Assembly (NCBI GenBank): GCA_017853235.1
Contig: JAFMJX010000002.1
Coordinates: forward strand, 1 to 45,237
From: Chitinophagaceae bacterium
GTDB lineage: Bacteria > Bacteroidota > Bacteroidia > Chitinophagales > Chitinophagaceae
Direction of reading: 5' to 3'
DNA: 45,237 nt
The notes beneath the pieces are model-generated. The model had not been told where the DNA came from and searched no databases. It was given only the letters and a program-made list of their open reading frames with translations. The stretch's first letter is position 1; every line of letters starts with the position of its first letter. The position numbers were made by a program, and so were the translations under genes. Positions 26,071 to 36,066 of this stretch are shown one piece after another.

Positions 26071-27129
26071 ATGCGTTTTTTGGCAGTTATATTAGTCTCT
26101 CTTTTAATAATTGGTTGTGCTCAAAATAACTATACCACTTATAAATCACAATATGAGCAATTGACATTCAATGACGCTCCCGATTATGGTAATTTAGACT
26201 CATGGGCTGCACATCCTCAAAAAAAAGATCCTTCAGATAGTTTACCCAACGCATTGGCAAAAAATTTTCATCCCATTGATAAAGTAGATGTATTTTTCAT
26301 ACACCCAACTACCTATTTAGATACCGCAAAACCCTATGGTTGGAACGCCTCATTAAAAGATGTGAAAACAAATATTAGCACCGATTTTGGGACCATTCTT
26401 AATCAAGCAAGTGTGTTCAATGAAGTAGGTTTAGTGTATGCGCCAAGATACCGTCAAGCTCATATTGGAAGTTATTCCCCCATTGGTCATGCTGATACTG
26501 TAAAAGCCTTAGCGGCTTTTGAACTTGCATACCAAGATGTAAAAGCGGCTTTTGACTATTATTTAGCGCATTATAATAATGGAAAACCTATCGTGATTGC
26601 ATCCCATAGTCAAGGATCTACTCATGCTAAAAGATTATTAAAAGAATATTTTGATGACAAACCGCTGGGAAAAAAATTAGTAGCCGCTTATGTTGTAGGG
26701 ATGGCTATTAATCCTGCTGATTATACTCAGTTAAAACCCTGCAGTACACCTCATTCAATTGGATGCATTTGTGCATGGAGAACTTATAAAGAAGGATATG
26801 TACCTGCATTTGTAGAAAAAGAAAATTATACCTCTATAGTCACAAATCCTTTAAGCTGGAGTGATCAAGTAACACAAGTGGATCGCAAAAATAATAAAGG
26901 ATCCGTATTGTATAATTTTAAAAACATTACACCTAAAGTGGCAGGGGCCATTAATCATAATGGGATTTTATGGACACCAAAACCTCAATTTTTTGGAAAT
27001 TTTTTATACAACACACCTAATTACCATATAGCTGATTACAATTTGTATTACTTAAGTGTGAGACAAAATGTTGCAGAGAGAGTGCAAACCTATTTAAGTA
27101 AGGGGGAACATTACAGCACCAACAACTAA
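26071..27129 (+). CDS. DUF3089 alpha/beta-hydrolase-like lipoprotein
   Basis: About 352 residues from the chosen ATG, which gives a compact lipoprotein signal MRFLAVILVSLLIIGC (lipobox IIGC, Cys16). The core is an alpha/beta-hydrolase domain of the DUF3089 type: DVFFIHPTTY near the N-terminus, then the nucleophile elbow SHSQGS (in IVIASHSQGSTHAKRLL) and a late NHNGILW with the presumed catalytic histidine. Members are predicted esterases or lipases with unknown substrate. An earlier TTG at 26050 would add seven residues. Convergent with recQ with a one-base gap and no terminator visible between them. Confidence 0.85.
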   Translation: MRFLAVILVSLLIIGCAQNNYTTYKSQYEQLTFNDAPDYGNLDSWAAHPQKKDPSDSLPNALAKNFHPIDKVDVFFIHPTTYLDTAKPYGWNASLKDVKTNISTDFGTILNQASVFNEVGLVYAPRYRQAHIGSYSPIGHADTVKALAAFELAYQDVKAAFDYYLAHYNNGKPIVIASHSQGSTHAKRLLKEYFDDKPLGKKLVAAYVVGMAINPADYTQLKPCSTPHSIGCICAWRTYKEGYVPAFVEKENYTSIVTNPLSWSDQVTQVDRKNNKGSVLYNFKNITPKVAGAINHNGILWTPKPQFFGNFLYNTPNYHIADYNLYYLSVRQNVAERVQTYLSKGEHYSTNN

Positions 27130-27130
27130 G

Positions 27131-29389
27131 TTAGTTTCCAACCACACTTAAAAATTTAATTCGCATGATTTTTAGTTGTTCCCAACTATAATCATTTTCG
27201 CTTAATTCTTGTTGCGCTATTTGCAAGGACGAAGTTTCACAAGTTCTAAAATATTCCAAAATATCAGCTTGGTCATATTCATCCAACCATTCATCAATGG
27301 CATAATCTAAATTTAATTTAGTGCCGCTTGCTGCGATGGTCTCCATTTCTTCTAGCAAAGCATCTAATCTTAAATCTTTGTTTTTCGCAATGGTTTCTAA
27401 AGGAATTTTTTTATCTACATTTTGAATGATGTAAATTTTATTGCTAGATTTATTCGCCACCGATTTCATGATAAAATCATCTGGCTTTTCAATGTTATTT
27501 TCGGTTACATATTTGTCAATTAGTGCTACAAAAGGTTTACCGTATTTTATAGCTTTACCTTTACTTACTCCTTGACAACGATCCAACTCCTCCAATTTGG
27601 TAGGATATAAAGTTGCCATATCCTGCAATGAGTTTTCTAAAAAAATAACGAAAGGAGGAAGCCCTATTTTTTTTGCTTCTTTTTGACGAAGCTCTTTCAG
27701 CATTTCAAAAAGTGTTTCATCGGCTGCAGCGCCCACATTAGCTTCGGTTTCTGCATCCTCATCATCCATGTTAGTGTCGTCAAACACATTGTTTAAGGTA
27801 ATTTTAAAGCCAGCAGGTTTTTTCAAAAATTTTTGTCCTTTAGGCGTCACTTTTAATAAACCATATTCTTCAATATCCTTTTGAATCATTTGTTCAAGCA
27901 TTGCTTGACGTATCAAACTATTCCAAAATAAATTATCCTGTTCTTTGCCAATTCCAAATACATTTAATTTTTCATGACGATACAATCCAATTTGTGGAGT
28001 GAATTCGCCTGTTATGATTTGTACAACATATTCTGCAACAAAACGCTCATCCAATGCTTGTATGACTTGAAGCAATTGGACTAATTGAGTTTTTGCCTCT
28101 AGTTTTTCCTTAGGATGTAAACAGTTATCACAATTGCCGCAATTTTTATCGGCCCAATCTTCTCCAAAATAATGTAATAAACTACGACGACGACACACCC
28201 CACTTTCGGCAAAAGCTACTGTTTCATCAATTAACTGTGCCCCTACTTCACGTTCACTTAATGGTTTATCTCTTAAGAAATGTTCCAGCTTTGCTACATC
28301 CGTATGTGAGTAGTATAAAATGCAGTTGCCTTCTAACCCATCACGACCAGCTCTTCCAGTTTCTTGATAATAATTTTCAATAGACTTGGGGATATTATAA
28401 TGAATGACAAAACGAATATCAGGTTTATCAATACCCATTCCAAAAGCAATAGTAGCAACAATGACCTGCACGTCTTCATTTAAAAATTGATCCTGTCTAT
28501 CGGCACGCAATTTTTGATCCAAGCCTGCATGGTATGCCACTGCTTTAATATTGTTTGCCATTAATAATTCAGCTAACTCTTCGGTGGTTTTGCGATTTAA
28601 GGTGTAAATAATTCCGCTCTTGCCTTTGTGTTGTGAAATATATTTGACAATATGTTTAACCGTAACTTCTTTTTTTGTTTTGGGCTGTACTTCGTAATAT
28701 AAATTTGCACGATTAAAAGAAGAAATTAAAACTTCAGGATTACGTAATGCTAAATTTTTTACAATATCACTTTGCACTTTAGGTGTCGCAGTAGCAGTCA
28801 ATGCGATGATGGGAGCTTTGTCGTTAATTTCTTCCATCATTTCCTTTAACCTTCTGTATTCAGGTCTAAAATCATGTCCCCATTCAGAAATACAATGTGC
28901 TTCATCCACCGCAAAAAATGATACTTGTAAGTCACTAAAAAAATCTAAGTTTTCTTGTTTGGTTAAAGTTTCGGGAGCGACATATAATAATTTGGTTTTA
29001 CCACTTAATAAATCCGCTTTTACTTCCTTGATTTGACCCTTATTTAAAGATGAGTTTAAAAAGTGAGCGACATCATCTTTTTCACTATACCCTCTCACCA
29101 AATCAACCTGATTTTTCATTAAAGCAATTAAAGGAGACACCACAATAGCACAACCAGGTAAGACCAAAGCAGGCAACTGATAACATAAGCTTTTGCCGCC
29201 CCCTGTAGGCATGATGACAAAAGTATCACGACCACTCATAATAGACATGATGGCTTTTTCCTGAGTACCTTTAAACTCGGAAAAACCAAAATGTTGCTCT
29301 AAAGCTTTCACCAAGGCAGCCTTATCCAAAGAAGAATCCTTGGAAGGTGTTTTGGGGGGTTTAGAAGTGGTTTTTTTACTCGTTGCCAT
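27131..29389 (-). CDS. recQ: ATP-dependent DNA helicase RecQ
   Basis: 3'-5' DNA helicase of recombination and fork repair, 752 residues. The helicase core has Walker A PTGGGKS (Lys66), DEAH box (162-165, followed by CISEWGHDF), TATAT, and motif VI QETGRAGRDG. It is followed by the RecQ-C-terminal zinc site (CRRRSLLHYFGE...CGNCDNC), a winged helix, an HRDC domain (about 565-640) and a further C-terminal helical region of about 110 residues that Bacteroidota RecQ proteins often carry. The N-terminus starts with a Lys/Thr/Ser-rich low-complexity tail. Complete. Confidence 0.97.
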   Translation of the reverse strand: MATSKKTTSKPPKTPSKDSSLDKAALVKALEQHFGFSEFKGTQEKAIMSIMSGRDTFVIMPTGGGKSLCYQLPALVLPGCAIVVSPLIALMKNQVDLVRGYSEKDDVAHFLNSSLNKGQIKEVKADLLSGKTKLLYVAPETLTKQENLDFFSDLQVSFFAVDEAHCISEWGHDFRPEYRRLKEMMEEINDKAPIIALTATATPKVQSDIVKNLALRNPEVLISSFNRANLYYEVQPKTKKEVTVKHIVKYISQHKGKSGIIYTLNRKTTEELAELLMANNIKAVAYHAGLDQKLRADRQDQFLNEDVQVIVATIAFGMGIDKPDIRFVIHYNIPKSIENYYQETGRAGRDGLEGNCILYYSHTDVAKLEHFLRDKPLSEREVGAQLIDETVAFAESGVCRRRSLLHYFGEDWADKNCGNCDNCLHPKEKLEAKTQLVQLLQVIQALDERFVAEYVVQIITGEFTPQIGLYRHEKLNVFGIGKEQDNLFWNSLIRQAMLEQMIQKDIEEYGLLKVTPKGQKFLKKPAGFKITLNNVFDDTNMDDEDAETEANVGAAADETLFEMLKELRQKEAKKIGLPPFVIFLENSLQDMATLYPTKLEELDRCQGVSKGKAIKYGKPFVALIDKYVTENNIEKPDDFIMKSVANKSSNKIYIIQNVDKKIPLETIAKNKDLRLDALLEEMETIAASGTKLNLDYAIDEWLDEYDQADILEYFRTCETSSLQIAQQELSENDYSWEQLKIMRIKFLSVVGN

Positions 29390-29516
29390 TATAAAATACT
29401 TAAAATCAATCGTTTCTGTTTTACCGGGTCTATTAAGTTAACGAAAATACGCTATGATTTGTTCAATTTTGAGCCCTTTTTTTTGAAACTACTAATTTTT
29501 GGCATTTTATTAAAAA

Positions 29517-29549
29517 TTGAGGTGTAAAGTAGATGAAACGTTAACTTTG
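29517..29549 (+). promoter_or_regulatory. Candidate promoter of the kdsD-manC genes
   Basis: TTG (29517-29519), a 22-base spacer and TAACTTTG (29542-29549), an exact -7 match, fit the Bacteroidota -33/-7 pattern. The start codon is 24 bases downstream. The rest of 29390-29573 shows no other structure. Confidence 0.6.
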
Positions 29550-29552
29550 CTG

Positions 29553-29566
29553 CTCCCGAAAGGGAG
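29553..29566 (+). promoter_or_regulatory. GAAA-tetraloop hairpin in the kdsD 5' UTR
   Basis: CTCCC-GAAA-GGGAG forms a five-pair stem closed by a GNRA tetraloop, 7 bases before the start codon and near the predicted transcript start. It may protect the 5' end or affect translation; function not known. Confidence 0.45.
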
Positions 29567-29573
29567 TCCTTAA

Positions 29574-30551
29574 ATGGCGTCAATGACAAATAACATAAAT
29601 ATTTTATCAGTCGCAAAAAAGGCATTGGCCATGGAGGCCACAGCCATTCAGGAATTGGAGCCTTTTATAGATGCCTCCTTTGTGCAAATAGTGGAAGCCA
29701 TCCATGCCAATACAGGTCGTTTAGTGATTAGTGGGATTGGGAAAAGTGCCATCATAGCTCAAAAAATAGTCGCTACTTTAAATTCAACAGGTAGTGCTGC
29801 TATTTACTTACACGCAGCGGATGCTATTCATGGTGATTCAGGAATGATTCACCCGCAGGATATGGTGATGGTGATTAGTAAAAGTGGAGAAAGTCCTGAA
29901 ATCAAAAATTTAGTACAGCTCATACAACAATTTGGCAATCCTATCATTGGGATGGTGGGCAATACGAATAGTTACTTAGCGCAACATGCTCATCATGTTA
30001 TTAATACCACTGTTACGCAAGAGGCTTGCTTGAACAATTTAGCACCTACTTCATCTACCACTGCACAAATGGTGATGGGAGATTTATTGGCGATATGCCT
30101 GATGGAATTAAATCAATTTGATGCCACGAATTTTGCAAAATTTCATCCTGGTGGTAATTTAGGAAAACGACTTACTTTAACTGCAGGAAACATTGCTCAA
30201 GTAAATGCAAAACCATCTGTACATAAAAACACCTCTATAAAAGAAGTCATCATAGACATTTCAAAAGGCAGATTGGGTGCGACGGTGGTGACAGATGAGC
30301 AATCAAATGTATTAGGTATCATTACAGATGGAGACATTCGAAGAATGCTTGAACAACATAATTCTATTCAAGATTTAAAAGCAGAAGATATTTATCATAC
30401 CAACTCCATTACTATAGCCCCCCATGCATTAGCAATAGAAGCTTTAAACTTGATGGAACAAAAAGACATCAGCCAACTCATAGTTGCAGAAGGTCAAAAG
30501 TACATAGGTATGATTCATATCCATGATTTAATGAAAGAAGGGATTTTATAA
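29574..30551 (+). CDS. kdsD: KpsF/GutQ-family arabinose 5-phosphate isomerase
   Basis: Interconverts ribulose 5-phosphate and arabinose 5-phosphate, the first committed step toward Kdo of lipopolysaccharide. 325 residues: SIS domain (about 30-170) with GIGKSAIIAQKIVATLNSTG and SKSGESPE, then the APTSSTTAQMVMGD segment and FHPGGNLGK characteristic of KdsD/KpsF, and two CBS domains (about 205-325). A second ATG three codons in is possible. Immediately followed by manC, forming a sugar-nucleotide precursor pair. Confidence 0.93.
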   Translation: MASMTNNINILSVAKKALAMEATAIQELEPFIDASFVQIVEAIHANTGRLVISGIGKSAIIAQKIVATLNSTGSAAIYLHAADAIHGDSGMIHPQDMVMVISKSGESPEIKNLVQLIQQFGNPIIGMVGNTNSYLAQHAHHVINTTVTQEACLNNLAPTSSTTAQMVMGDLLAICLMELNQFDATNFAKFHPGGNLGKRLTLTAGNIAQVNAKPSVHKNTSIKEVIIDISKGRLGATVVTDEQSNVLGIITDGDIRRMLEQHNSIQDLKAEDIYHTNSITIAPHALAIEALNLMEQKDISQLIVAEGQKYIGMIHIHDLMKEGIL

Positions 30552-30575
30552 AAATAAAAAACAAGTAAAGTTGTT

Positions 30576-31661
30576 ATGCAGCATAAACATCATTACGTAG
30601 CCATCATGGCGGGAGGAATTGGGAGTAGATTTTGGCCAATGAGTCGCACTTCTTATCCAAAACAATTTTTAGACGTTTTAAATACTGGGAAAACACTCAT
30701 TCAATGGACCTTTGACAGATACGCAAAATTTATTCCTACAGAAAACATATTCATTGTCACTTCAGAAGAATATGTAGATATTGTCAAACAACAATTACCA
30801 CAAATTCCAGTTCAAAATATTTTAGCAGAGCCAAGTAAAAAAAATACAGCACCTTGTATTGCTTATATTTCTTTTAAGTTAGCACAACTGGATCCTGAAG
30901 CAACTTTTATTGTAGCTCCTAGCGATCATTTAATTTTAGAAGAAGCTAATTTTGAAAAAATTACTATACAAGCACTTGACTTTGTAAACAATATTAAAGC
31001 ATTAGTAACATTAGGTATTAAACCCACACATCCCAACACCGGATATGGTTACATTCAATTTGAAGGTTTAGAAGTAGCAAATGGAGTTTATAAAGTAAAA
31101 ACATTTACTGAAAAACCAACTTTAGAAATTGCAGAGTCCTTTTTATCCAGTGGAGACTTTTTATGGAATGCAGGTATTTTTGCTTGGAAAGTGTCTACCA
31201 TATTAGCTGCTTTTGAAAAATATCAGCCTGAGATGTATGAATTGTTTGATCAAGAAAAAAACGCATTCAATACGGATCAAGAACATAAAGCAATTCAAAA
31301 AATTTATCCTCAGTGTACCAATGTTTCTATTGACATTGCCATTATGGAAAAAGCATCCAATGTGTTTGTCATTCCATCAAGTTTTGGTTGGAGTGATTTA
31401 GGAACCTGGAATAGTGCCTATGACAATATGGAAAAAGATTATTTTGGAAACGCTGTAGCTTCGGATAATGTCATTGTCATTGATGCCACTAAATGTATGG
31501 TGAATGCTCCTAAGGATAAATTAGTGGTTTTACAAGGATTAGATGATTTTATTATAGTGGATACGAAGGATGTTTTACTTATTTGTAGTAAGGAAAAAGA
31601 ACAATCCATTAAAGAATATGTAGCAGAGGTGAAGAGACATAAGGGAGACAAATACATCTAA
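30576..31661 (+). CDS. manC: Mannose-1-phosphate guanylyltransferase
   Basis: Makes GDP-mannose from mannose 1-phosphate and GTP for surface polysaccharide or glycoprotein sugars. 361 residues; N-terminal nucleotide-binding signature MAGGIGSRFWPMSR..YPKQF (11-31), then PSDHLI, TLGIKPTHPNTGYGYIQ and FTEKP, and a left-handed beta-helix-like end. It lacks the C-terminal cupin isomerase domain of bifunctional ManC/PMI enzymes, so it is the short monofunctional form. 24 bases downstream of kdsD. Confidence 0.94.
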   Translation: MQHKHHYVAIMAGGIGSRFWPMSRTSYPKQFLDVLNTGKTLIQWTFDRYAKFIPTENIFIVTSEEYVDIVKQQLPQIPVQNILAEPSKKNTAPCIAYISFKLAQLDPEATFIVAPSDHLILEEANFEKITIQALDFVNNIKALVTLGIKPTHPNTGYGYIQFEGLEVANGVYKVKTFTEKPTLEIAESFLSSGDFLWNAGIFAWKVSTILAAFEKYQPEMYELFDQEKNAFNTDQEHKAIQKIYPQCTNVSIDIAIMEKASNVFVIPSSFGWSDLGTWNSAYDNMEKDYFGNAVASDNVIVIDATKCMVNAPKDKLVVLQGLDDFIIVDTKDVLLICSKEKEQSIKEYVAEVKRHKGDKYI

Positions 31662-31724
31662 GGTTTGGGTAAATATCCTATCTTAGATAACATCAATCAA
31701 ATTGCACAGTTAAATTACCCCTAA

Positions 31725-32792
31725 ATGGCAACTATTATTAGCGGAACAGGAAGTTACATTCCAAATATTGTTATTACCAATGAATCATTTATTGACCATA
31801 CTTTTTATGGTGAAGATGGCCAATTAATTGCCACCCCCAATGCCGAGATAGTAGAGAAATTCAAAGACATTACAGGGATTTACGAAAGAAGATACGCCCC
31901 TGAAAATTTAAACACTTCCGAATTAGCCACCAAAGCGGCGGAATTGGCAATTCAAGATGCAGGCATTGATCCTGAAACCATCGATCAAATCATATTTGCG
32001 CATAATTTTGGAAACGTCATTCAAGGAACGATACAAACAGATACTATTCCTGCTTTAGCATCCCGTGTGAAACATCAATTAGGAATAAAAAATCCAAATT
32101 GTGTGGCTTATGATATTTTATTTGGTTGTCCAGGATGGATACAAGGAGTGATTCAAGCTGATTCTTTTATCAAATCGGGTATGGCCAAAAGATGTTTGGT
32201 TATAGGGGCCGAAACTTTAAGCCGAGTTGTAGACGCACACGATCGTGATAGTATGATATTTAGTGATGGAGCAGGTGCATGCATTGTGGAAGAAGCCCCT
32301 GCAGGATCCCAGAGCGGAATTTTAGCAGCCAGTGTTCAAAGCCATTGTGTGGATGAAACTTATTATTTATACTTAGGAAAGTCCTATCATCCTGATGGTG
32401 AAGAAGATACTAGATATATTAAAATGAAAGGTCGTAAAGTATATGAATACGCTATTAAAAACGTACCCATTGCTATGAAAGAATGTATTGAGAAAGCTGG
32501 CGTAGATATACATGATGTAAAAAAATTCTTCTTGCATCAAGCCAATGAAAAAATGGATGAAGGATTTATAAAAGCACTTTATAAGTTATACCATATTCGA
32601 ACTGCACCAGAACATATTATGCCAATGAGCATTCATGAATTAGGGAATAGTTCGGTTGCTACAATTCCAACTTTATATGATATGGTGAAAAAAGGTAAAT
32701 ACAAGGAGCATGTATTACACCAAGGAGATGTTGTTATTTTCGCTTCTGTTGGAGCAGGAATGAATATAAATGCAATTTGTTATAGAGTATAA
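31725..32792 (+). CDS. 3-oxoacyl-ACP synthase III (FabH-like ketosynthase)
   Basis: Thiolase-fold condensing enzyme, 355 residues. The catalytic triad is complete: Cys135 in FGCPGW, His271 in HQANEKM and Asn308 in ELGNSS. The C-terminal GAGMNINAICYRV closes the fold. Slightly longer than housekeeping FabH (about 320-330), with an insert around 24-45, so it may be a second KAS III specialised for another primer or lipid product, a common situation in Bacteroidota. No acyl-carrier or PlsX gene is adjacent. Convergent with purF with only six bases between stop codons. Confidence 0.88.
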   Translation: MATIISGTGSYIPNIVITNESFIDHTFYGEDGQLIATPNAEIVEKFKDITGIYERRYAPENLNTSELATKAAELAIQDAGIDPETIDQIIFAHNFGNVIQGTIQTDTIPALASRVKHQLGIKNPNCVAYDILFGCPGWIQGVIQADSFIKSGMAKRCLVIGAETLSRVVDAHDRDSMIFSDGAGACIVEEAPAGSQSGILAASVQSHCVDETYYLYLGKSYHPDGEEDTRYIKMKGRKVYEYAIKNVPIAMKECIEKAGVDIHDVKKFFLHQANEKMDEGFIKALYKLYHIRTAPEHIMPMSIHELGNSSVATIPTLYDMVKKGKYKEHVLHQGDVVIFASVGAGMNINAICYRV

Positions 32793-32798
32793 CGAGCA

Positions 32799-34646
32799 TT
32801 AATAGCCTCTTACATTTTTACCTTCTATATAGTTTACAAAAGCTTTATTGCAAACTTTGTTACCCCCTGGTGTAGGGTAATTACCAGTGAAATACCAATC
32901 GCCTGTATTAGTGGGACAACACTCATGTAAATCTTCTATGGTCTGATAAATTACTTCCACAGGAATGGTTGAATTTTCGGGCGTAATTAATGCTGCAATT
33001 TTATCTGAAATTTCTTCAGGTGTAAAAGGCTTATATAATTGACGTACTACATTTTCGGTATGCAACTCACCTGCAGCATCTAATTGTTTTATTCTTTGAT
33101 AGGTTTCATCAATGACGTTTTCCATGCCTTTTTCTTTTAATAAAGCTATGGCAGCACGAAAAGCAATAAAATCACCCATTTTACTCATATCTATTCCATA
33201 ACAATCAGGATATCTAATTTGTGGTGCAGATGATACTACAATAATTTTTTTAGGAGAAAGTCTTGACAACATTCTAATAATACTTTCCTTAAGGGTAGTG
33301 CCACGAACAATACTATCATCAATAACAACTAAAGTGTCTTCATCCTTACGAACAGTACCATAAGTTATATCGTAAACATGTTGCACCATTTCGTTGCGAT
33401 TTGCATCCTCGGTGATAAAGGTTCTTAATTTAACATCCTTAATGGCAATCTTTTCTTGTCTTATTTTACGATTTACCATTTGTTCCAACTTCTCCTCATC
33501 AATATCATTTCCCCAACTTAAAATTCTTTCTACCTTAATTTTATTCAAGTATTCTTCCATTCCTTTTACCAATCCAAAAAATGCTACTTCAGCAGTATTA
33601 GGAATGTAGGAGAAGATGGTATTTTTTAAATCTTTTTCTATGCGATCCAATACACGAACGCTTAAATGGTTGCCTAGAGCAATACGTTCGCGATAAATTT
33701 TTTCATCACTGCCTCTTGAAAAATAAATACGCTCAAAAGAACATGCTCTTCTTTCTTTAGGTGCTATAATTTGTTCCACACTATATTTACCAGTATCGTC
33801 CACTACTAAAGCGCAGCCTGGCATTAATTCCAACACTTCATTTTCGGCCACATTAAAAGTTGTTCTAATAGCAGCGCGTTCACTAGCTGCAACTATCACT
33901 TCATCATCAATGTAATAATATGCAGGGCGAATTCCATTAGCATCACGCATAATAAAACTATACCCATTACCTACTAAGCCGCCCACTGTGAAACCTCCAT
34001 CAAATAATGGTACCGCTTTTTTAAGCACATTAATGATATTGGGATTATTGGGGTTTAATTTTTCTTCTTCCTCCAAAAAATAGTGAACTACTTCCATCAT
34101 CGCAGCCAAATCACTTTCTTTTTCAAAAGTGCCAGGTTGCATATTAATATGTTGATATAGCTCGTCGGTATTGACTAAATTAAAATTACCCGCTAATGCT
34201 AAATTTTTTCCAGGGACCAAATTGCGTTTGATAAAAGGATGACAAAATTCAACATTATTTTTACCCTGGGTACCATAACGTAAATGTCCTAATAAAATTT
34301 CCCCCATAAAAGGCAAATGACCTTTCATTAAACCTGGATGCTTGGAAATATCTGGCTGAAATTTTTCCAACTCTTGAATTTCTAATCCAATTTTGTAAAA
34401 TAAATCGGCAATAGGTTGTTGTGCATTACTACGAAGTCGATATAAAAAAGGATTACCTGGTTCGATGTTTAATTTTAAAGTGGCTAATCCTGCTCCATCC
34501 TGCCCACGATTATGTTGTTTTTCCATTAACAAGTATAATTTGTTAAGGCCGTAGGTTACTGATCCTCTTTTTTGAAGATAATAAGAAAGTGGTTTTCTTA
34601 AACGAATGTAAGCAAGGCCACATTCGTGTTTGATGTCATCGCTCAT
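32799..34646 (-). CDS. purF: Amidophosphoribosyltransferase PurF
   Basis: First enzyme of purine synthesis: transfers the glutamine amide to PRPP. 615 residues, longer than the E. coli enzyme, in the Bacteroidota form. The N-terminal nucleophile is Cys9 (MSDDIKHECGL), so an eight-residue propeptide must be removed, as known for Bacillus-type PurF. The glutaminase domain has KQHNRGQDGAG and LGHLRYGTQG; the phosphoribosyltransferase domain carries the PRPP loop VVIDDSIVRGTTLK (440-453). The C-terminal ~100 residues (CPTNTGDWYFTGNYPTPGG) are an extension typical of this phylum. Confidence 0.94.
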   Translation of the reverse strand: MSDDIKHECGLAYIRLRKPLSYYLQKRGSVTYGLNKLYLLMEKQHNRGQDGAGLATLKLNIEPGNPFLYRLRSNAQQPIADLFYKIGLEIQELEKFQPDISKHPGLMKGHLPFMGEILLGHLRYGTQGKNNVEFCHPFIKRNLVPGKNLALAGNFNLVNTDELYQHINMQPGTFEKESDLAAMMEVVHYFLEEEEKLNPNNPNIINVLKKAVPLFDGGFTVGGLVGNGYSFIMRDANGIRPAYYYIDDEVIVAASERAAIRTTFNVAENEVLELMPGCALVVDDTGKYSVEQIIAPKERRACSFERIYFSRGSDEKIYRERIALGNHLSVRVLDRIEKDLKNTIFSYIPNTAEVAFFGLVKGMEEYLNKIKVERILSWGNDIDEEKLEQMVNRKIRQEKIAIKDVKLRTFITEDANRNEMVQHVYDITYGTVRKDEDTLVVIDDSIVRGTTLKESIIRMLSRLSPKKIIVVSSAPQIRYPDCYGIDMSKMGDFIAFRAAIALLKEKGMENVIDETYQRIKQLDAAGELHTENVVRQLYKPFTPEEISDKIAALITPENSTIPVEVIYQTIEDLHECCPTNTGDWYFTGNYPTPGGNKVCNKAFVNYIEGKNVRGY

Positions 34647-34655
34647 GATGGAGTA

Positions 34656-36050
34656 TTAATACACTTTTTCGGTAACTATTGCGTCAGCTGCTTTTTTCCA
34701 ATCAGTCAATTCCACACATCCATTATATTCTGGATCTACGAAAATATAATAATTGGGAATATGCTCCTTAAACCAGCTTTCTAATTGTTTCGTCTTTTTT
34801 TCCTCTAAGGCTCTTTGTGAGACACGATTGTAGTCTTCTTTCAAATTTTCCTTATGAGGTTCGGTTCTTTCTTTGAAATAAATGATACGAACAGTTTTAC
34901 GACCGCGATCATCATTGTATACTTGAGGACTTGAAATTTCACCTGGTTTTAAATTTTTCATTAAAACCACCATATCCTTATCCAATTGATCAATGTTTAC
35001 ATAACTAGATCCATCTGCTCCTGTAATAGAACCACCGCTAAACTTGCTGGCATCGTCATCGCTATATTTATTAACTGCTTCTCCAAAAGACATTTTATTG
35101 GCAAGTACTTCCTTACGAATGCTATCTAATAAATGTTTGGTGTCATTAATTTCATCGTTGGTGATAGGTGGAATTCTTAAGATATGTTTAACCACTGCAT
35201 CATCACCCGAACGTGATACTAATTGGATAATATGATACCCAAATTTAGATTTAATAGGTGCCGAAATTTGACCTTCTTTTAAACGGAATGAACCCGCCAT
35301 AAATGCAGGATCCCAAGTTTTTTCGTTTCTGTTGATATTAAATTGACCTAGGTTTTCTTTAGCACTTGGATCCTCTGAATATAATTTTACCAATTGATCA
35401 AACTTATTAATGCCTGTTTCAATTTGATGACGATAATCCATTAATTGCTTGATGACATATTCTTCAATGTCTCGATTTGCTTTGGGATGTATTATAATTT
35501 CGGCAATGTTTACTTCGCTTTCATATAAAGGCAAGCTGTCTTTAGGAATTTTGTTATAAAAGGCACGCACTTCAAAAGGAGTAATCTTTACTTTATCTAC
35601 AATTTTGGATTGCATTTCTGCAGCCAACTTTTGCTCTTTAATCATTGTACGGAAATCTTCCTTCAATTGTTGAATACTACGACCCGCTACTTCTTCTAAC
35701 ACTTCTTTAGATCCAAATTGTTGTAAAAAACTTCTAATACGCGTATCAATTGCATTTTCAACTTCTTCTTCGGTTACTAAAATGGAATCCTTTTCGGCTT
35801 GTAAAACCAAGGCCTTACGGATCATTTGTTGTTCCACAACTTGGCATAAGGTGGGTAAAGTGACATTTTCTTGGCCTTGCGCTTGTCTTTTTAAATCTAA
35901 CAGGGCATTCTCTACATCCGATTTTAAAATAAATTTATCTCCAACGGTACCCACAATTTTGTCGGCTAATACTTTTTTTGTTTGCGCTATCGAACTTATA
36001 GATAAGCCTACAAAAAGAAAACAAACAACAAGTTTAACTAGTTTCATCAA
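34656..36050 (-). CDS. SurA-like periplasmic peptidyl-prolyl isomerase
   Basis: 464-residue exported chaperone/isomerase for outer-membrane proteins. Signal peptide about 1-22 (VVCFLFVGLSISSIAQ). A SurA N-terminal helical domain (about 25-170) precedes two parvulin domains: the first about 180-285 with YSEDPSAKENLGQF and FGYHIIQLV, the second about 285-395 with YSDDDASKFSGGSI; the second diverges from the usual active-site pattern. Downstream of infB by 66 bases with its own promoter candidate. The C-terminal part (KQLESWFKEHIPNYYIFVD) is typical of Bacteroidota homologues. Confidence 0.9.
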   Translation of the reverse strand: MMKLVKLVVCFLFVGLSISSIAQTKKVLADKIVGTVGDKFILKSDVENALLDLKRQAQGQENVTLPTLCQVVEQQMIRKALVLQAEKDSILVTEEEVENAIDTRIRSFLQQFGSKEVLEEVAGRSIQQLKEDFRTMIKEQKLAAEMQSKIVDKVKITPFEVRAFYNKIPKDSLPLYESEVNIAEIIIHPKANRDIEEYVIKQLMDYRHQIETGINKFDQLVKLYSEDPSAKENLGQFNINRNEKTWDPAFMAGSFRLKEGQISAPIKSKFGYHIIQLVSRSGDDAVVKHILRIPPITNDEINDTKHLLDSIRKEVLANKMSFGEAVNKYSDDDASKFSGGSITGADGSSYVNIDQLDKDMVVLMKNLKPGEISSPQVYNDDRGRKTVRIIYFKERTEPHKENLKEDYNRVSQRALEEKKTKQLESWFKEHIPNYYIFVDPEYNGCVELTDWKKAADAIVTEKVY

Positions 36051-36066
36051 TATTTTTATTAATGTT

